Below are positions 30,837 through 33,368 of a stretch of 33,368 nt of DNA, piece after piece. A program made the position numbers and the translations under genes. Source of the stretch: Nitrosovibrio sp. Nv4 (GTDB lineage Bacteria; Pseudomonadota; Alphaproteobacteria; Acetobacterales; Acetobacteraceae); the NCBI GenBank assembly GCA_943330455.2, contig CALQHT020000033.1, forward strand, positions 1 through 33,368, in the 5' to 3' direction. The notes below the pieces were generated by a model that worked only from the letters and a program-made list of their open reading frames with translations, was not told the origin of the DNA and ran no database searches. Each line of letters starts with the position of its first letter. Position 1 is the first letter of the stretch.

Positions 30837-32329
30837 GGCGCGGCCCCACCCACCAGACCGTCAGCAATCCGGCTGGCGATGCCGGCGGTCCAGGACGTGT
30901 CTAGCCCGAACCAGATCGTCGCCCCCGCCAAGGCCAGCAACGGCAGCAGCATCGACAGCGGTGGATCGTTGACCCCCGCCAAAGCCAGGGCGGTCGGGCG
31001 GAACCACGCAACCTCCAGCACATGCCCGATATAGGCCATGGTCAGCAGCGAGCTGGACGCGATGACGAAGGCCAGCCACGGCGCGCCATCCTTCAGGGCG
31101 CCGATGACCAGATACCATTTCGAGATGAACCCGACCGTCCCCGGCGCACCGATCAGCCCCAGCCCGGCGATGGTGAAGGCCGCCATGGTCAACGGCATAC
31201 GGCGGCCGATCCCGGCAAGCTCGGTCAGGCTGGCGGTGCCGGTGCGGCAGACGATGCAGCCCACCGCCATGAACAGCCCGGCCTTGGTGATCGCGTGGTT
31301 CACCAGATGCACGATCCCGCCGGTCAGCGCCGCCTGGTTGGCAATGCCGATCCCCATCGTGATGTAGCCGATCTGCGCCAGTGACGAGTAGGCAAGCATC
31401 CGCTTCAGATCCAACCGGAACACCGCGATCAGCGACGCCACGTAGATCGCGATCAGCGACAATCCGATGATCATCTCCGCCACCGGTGACACCGCGAAGC
31501 CCACCGACGGTCCGACGATCGAGAACAGCAGCCGGATCAGCAGATAGATCGCGACCTTGGTCGCCGTCGCCGCCAGAAAGATCGTCACGACCGAGGGTGC
31601 AAAGGCATAGGCGGCCGGCAGCCAGGCGCTCAACGGGAACAGCGCCAGTTTCAAGCTGATTCCCACCACCAGGAAGGCCAGTCCGGTGACGACCGTGCGC
31701 GGCTGCACCGCGGCGGCATCCCCCAGCCTGCCGGCGAGATCCATCATGTTGAGCGTGCCGGTCGCGAGGTAAAGCAGCCCGATCCCAATCACGTAGAACG
31801 TGGCGCCGATCGTCCCCATGATCAGATACTGGAACGCAGCCAGCAGCGCCCGACGGTCGCGGCCGAGGGCAATCAGGACATAGGTGGAGAGGGAGGAAAT
31901 CTCCATGAACACAAAGGCGTTGAACGCATCACCGGTGACGACCATGCCCAGCAACCCAGTCAGGCACAGCAGATACATGCAGTAGAACCAAGCGTGTCGG
32001 TCCGGCTCCAGTTCCCGGCGAACGCTCCGCCACGCAAAGGGCATGATCAGGGCGCCGACGACGGAGACCAGGACCAGGACAAAACCGTTCAGCGCGTCGA
32101 CGCGATACTCGATCCCCCAGGGCGGTTCCCAGCCGCCGATATGATAGGAGACCGGGCCGGTGCTCAGCACCTGGGCCAGCAGCACGATTGCCATCGCCGG
32201 CAGAGCCCAATTAACAATCAGGGACAGGGCGAACGCCACGGTGCCATTGCGCAGGAAGCCGGCGAACACCGCCGCCAGCAGCGGGACGACGACCAGCAGG
32301 ACGGGCAGATGCGCCAGGGGATCGATCAC
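30833..32329 (-). CDS. mrpD: Na+/H+ antiporter subunit D (MrpD, D1)
   Basis: A 498-residue polytopic protein. The TM5 glutamate (NAFVFMEISSLSTYVLIALG), the TM7 lysine (GISLKLALFPLSAWLPAAY), the TM8 lysine (ATATKVAIYLLIR) and HAITKAGLFMAVG match MrpD. The start is a GTG at 32329, chosen because it overlaps the MrpC stop codon by 4 bp (GTGA) and gives the normal N-terminus VIDPLAHLPVLLVVVPLL; the longer open frame upstream is the MrpC gene read in another frame. D1 ends in a 4-bp overlap with D2. In Mrp systems this subunit forms part of the ion-translocating membrane arm. Confidence 0.92.
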   Translation of the reverse strand: MIDPLAHLPVLLVVVPLLAAVFAGFLRNGTVAFALSLIVNWALPAMAIVLLAQVLSTGPVSYHIGGWEPPWGIEYRVDALNGFVLVLVSVVGALIMPFAWRSVRRELEPDRHAWFYCMYLLCLTGLLGMVVTGDAFNAFVFMEISSLSTYVLIALGRDRRALLAAFQYLIMGTIGATFYVIGIGLLYLATGTLNMMDLAGRLGDAAAVQPRTVVTGLAFLVVGISLKLALFPLSAWLPAAYAFAPSVVTIFLAATATKVAIYLLIRLLFSIVGPSVGFAVSPVAEMIIGLSLIAIYVASLIAVFRLDLKRMLAYSSLAQIGYITMGIGIANQAALTGGIVHLVNHAITKAGLFMAVGCIVCRTGTASLTELAGIGRRMPLTMAAFTIAGLGLIGAPGTVGFISKWYLVIGALKDGAPWLAFVIASSSLLTMAYIGHVLEVAWFRPTALALAGVNDPPLSMLLPLLALAGATIWFGLDTSWTAGIASRIADGLVGGAAP

Positions 32330-32682
32330 GCGTCGGGGTCCTTGCCGACGATTTCGTCTTCCTCGATGGTGCCGTAGGCCTCGTTGATGCGCACGACCAG
32401 CGCCAAGCCCAGCGCCAGGGTGGCGACGCCCACGACGATGGCGGTCAGGATCAGCACATGCGGCAACGGGTTGCTGTAGACCGTGAAGGCTGGATCGAGG
32501 ATCGGGGCGGTGCCGCCGATGATCTTCGCGGGCTCCAGATAGACCAGGTAGACGGATGTCTGGAAGATACCGAGACCGACCAGCTTCTTGATCATGTTGC
32601 CGCGGGCGATGACGATGTAGAGGCCGGCCATCATCAGGAAGATGGTGATCAGATAGTTGTAGTGATCCAGGAACCGTCCCAT
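32326..32682 (-). CDS. mrpC: Na+/H+ antiporter subunit C (MrpC, NuoK-like)
   Basis: A 118-residue, three-TM protein of the NuoK/MrpC family. It has an N-terminal membrane segment (YLITIFLMMAGLYIVIARG), then NMIKKLVGLGIFQTSVYLVYL, and a third segment with PLPHVLILTAIVVGVAT. A short charged tail (INEAYGTIEEDEIVGKDPDA) follows. The ATG at 32682 overlaps the MrpB stop codon by one base (TGATG); a GTG directly before it could add one residue. Such overlaps at both ends indicate an operon with coupled translation. Confidence 0.92.
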   Translation of the reverse strand: MGRFLDHYNYLITIFLMMAGLYIVIARGNMIKKLVGLGIFQTSVYLVYLEPAKIIGGTAPILDPAFTVYSNPLPHVLILTAIVVGVATLALGLALVVRINEAYGTIEEDEIVGKDPDA

Positions 32683-33095
32683 CACCGGCCTCGTTCCGCG
32701 AAGGCATAGAACAGGGAGGTCATGGTGCCGAAGACGGTGACCACGACGCCGACCTCGACCAGGAAGATCCCCAGTTCGTGCCCGTGGACCGGGTCATGCG
32801 CCAGGACCGAGTAGTCCAGGAAGTTCTTCCCCAGCAAAAGTCCGGCGATGCCGGTGCCGACATAGATCAGGACGCCCAGCGGGACCAACCGCTCCATGAC
32901 CGTGCGAGGTGCGACGGATTGGGCGATGCGCATGCCGAAGGTCAGGGCGATCAGGACCACGGCGGCGGCGGCGATGACCCCTGCTTGGAACCCGCCTCCC
33001 GGGCCGTACTCGCCATGGAACTGCACATAGAGCGCGAACAGCAGGATGAAGGGCAGGATCAGCTTGGTGCCAATCCGCAGGATCAGGTCCGACAT
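32682..33095 (-). CDS. mrpB: Na+/H+ antiporter subunit B (MrpB/MnhB domain)
   Basis: A 137-residue protein of the MnhB family with four membrane segments. The landmarks are the start MSDLILRIGTKLILPFILLF, YVQFHGEYGPGGGFQAGVI, then GTGIAGLLLGKNFLDY and ELGIFLVEVGVVVTVFGTM. It is the first antiporter gene visible in the window. Genes for subunits E, F and G (and the A-type C-terminal domain) would be expected upstream, beyond the right edge, but 273 bp of non-coding sequence with a palindrome lie between. Confidence 0.92.
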   Translation of the reverse strand: MSDLILRIGTKLILPFILLFALYVQFHGEYGPGGGFQAGVIAAAAVVLIALTFGMRIAQSVAPRTVMERLVPLGVLIYVGTGIAGLLLGKNFLDYSVLAHDPVHGHELGIFLVEVGVVVTVFGTMTSLFYAFAERGR

Positions 33096-33368
33096 GGTCA
33101 GATGGCGCCTGGCGGGTCGCGGCGTTCACGGGCCTTTGCGGAGATGAACCTTCTCCCCCTCCCCTTGCGGGAGGGGGCGGGGGGAGGGGTAGGGTCACAC
33201 GGACATTGGGTAGCAGCCCTCCCCCCCCCCTCACGCAAGGGGCTACGGCTGTCGCACAAATGCGGAACGATATTCTTGCGTATTACCAATGGGATGACCG
33301 GAAGACCTAGCCCTGTTGCGCAACGCCTCCCAGCAGATCGGTCCGAATCCCACCTCCCTCCGGAAGAC
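33096..33368. other. Right-end non-coding stretch upstream of mrpB
   Basis: A palindromic element occupies about 33141-33242. The motif gtattaccaatgggatgaccg follows at about 33283-33303. No gene is supported up to the window edge. Either the mrpB promoter is here, or the operon continues from further right with an inserted repeat. Confidence 0.5.
33141..33242. repeat. Palindromic repeat, 'ctccccttgcgggaggg' family, copy 3
   Basis: Left arm ctccccctccccttgcggga followed by gggggcggggggagggg; right arm ccctcccccccccctcacgcaagggg. Part of the right arm has decayed compared with the copies at 5098-5222 and 7923-8088. It lies just upstream of mrpB. Confidence 0.75.

Overview
The window is G+C-rich chromosomal DNA from an alphaproteobacterium. 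The gene set and the very dense G+C-rich palindromic repeats point to Acetobacteraceae/Rhodospirillales; this placement is an inference, because no rRNA or tRNA gene is visible. About 28 protein-coding genes can be supported. No CRISPR array, complete insertion sequence or prophage was seen.

Layout. 0-1.6 kb: a PhoD-like metallophosphoesterase and a DUF1353 protein, less G+C-biased than the rest and possibly acquired. 1.8-9.5 kb: small-molecule metabolism, with a Baeyer-Villiger-type flavin monooxygenase, a bicupin, a single cupin, a Tat-exported amidohydrolase, an Amidohydro_2 hydrolase, a MaoC-like hydratase and glyoxalase I, the last directly behind lpxI (lipid A synthesis). 10.8-18 kb: a mandelate-racemase-type enolase-superfamily enzyme, a MazEF-like toxin-antitoxin pair with a palindromic operator, an SDR oxidoreductase, a GAF-GGDEF diguanylate cyclase, a luciferase-like oxidoreductase, a GlcG/HbpS protein and an acyl-CoA-dehydrogenase-fold monooxygenase. 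18.3-21.4 kb: pgeF, a lipoprotein, and a 3-hydroxyisobutyrate-dehydrogenase-type enzyme.

21.8-26.3 kb holds the least familiar genes: an 855-aa exported von Willebrand A protein with a Pro/Gly linker and repeated C-terminal beta modules, followed 26 bp later by a 403-aa exported protein with a coiled coil and a beta-repeat body, and a divergent 167-aa exported protein. I recognise no described system for this trio. 26.9-33.1 kb is an Mrp/Mnh-type cation/proton antiporter cluster on the minus strand (B, C, D1, D2, a 2-TM protein, D3) with overlapping start/stop codons. A 593-bp repeat-filled gap lies between D2 and the 2-TM gene.

Most gaps between genes carry palindromic repeats of at least three families. 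The most striking is a roughly 260-280 bp array of hairpins around a long central stem. Two near-identical copies lie in opposite orientation about 10 kb apart, and a third element keeps the architecture with a different core sequence.
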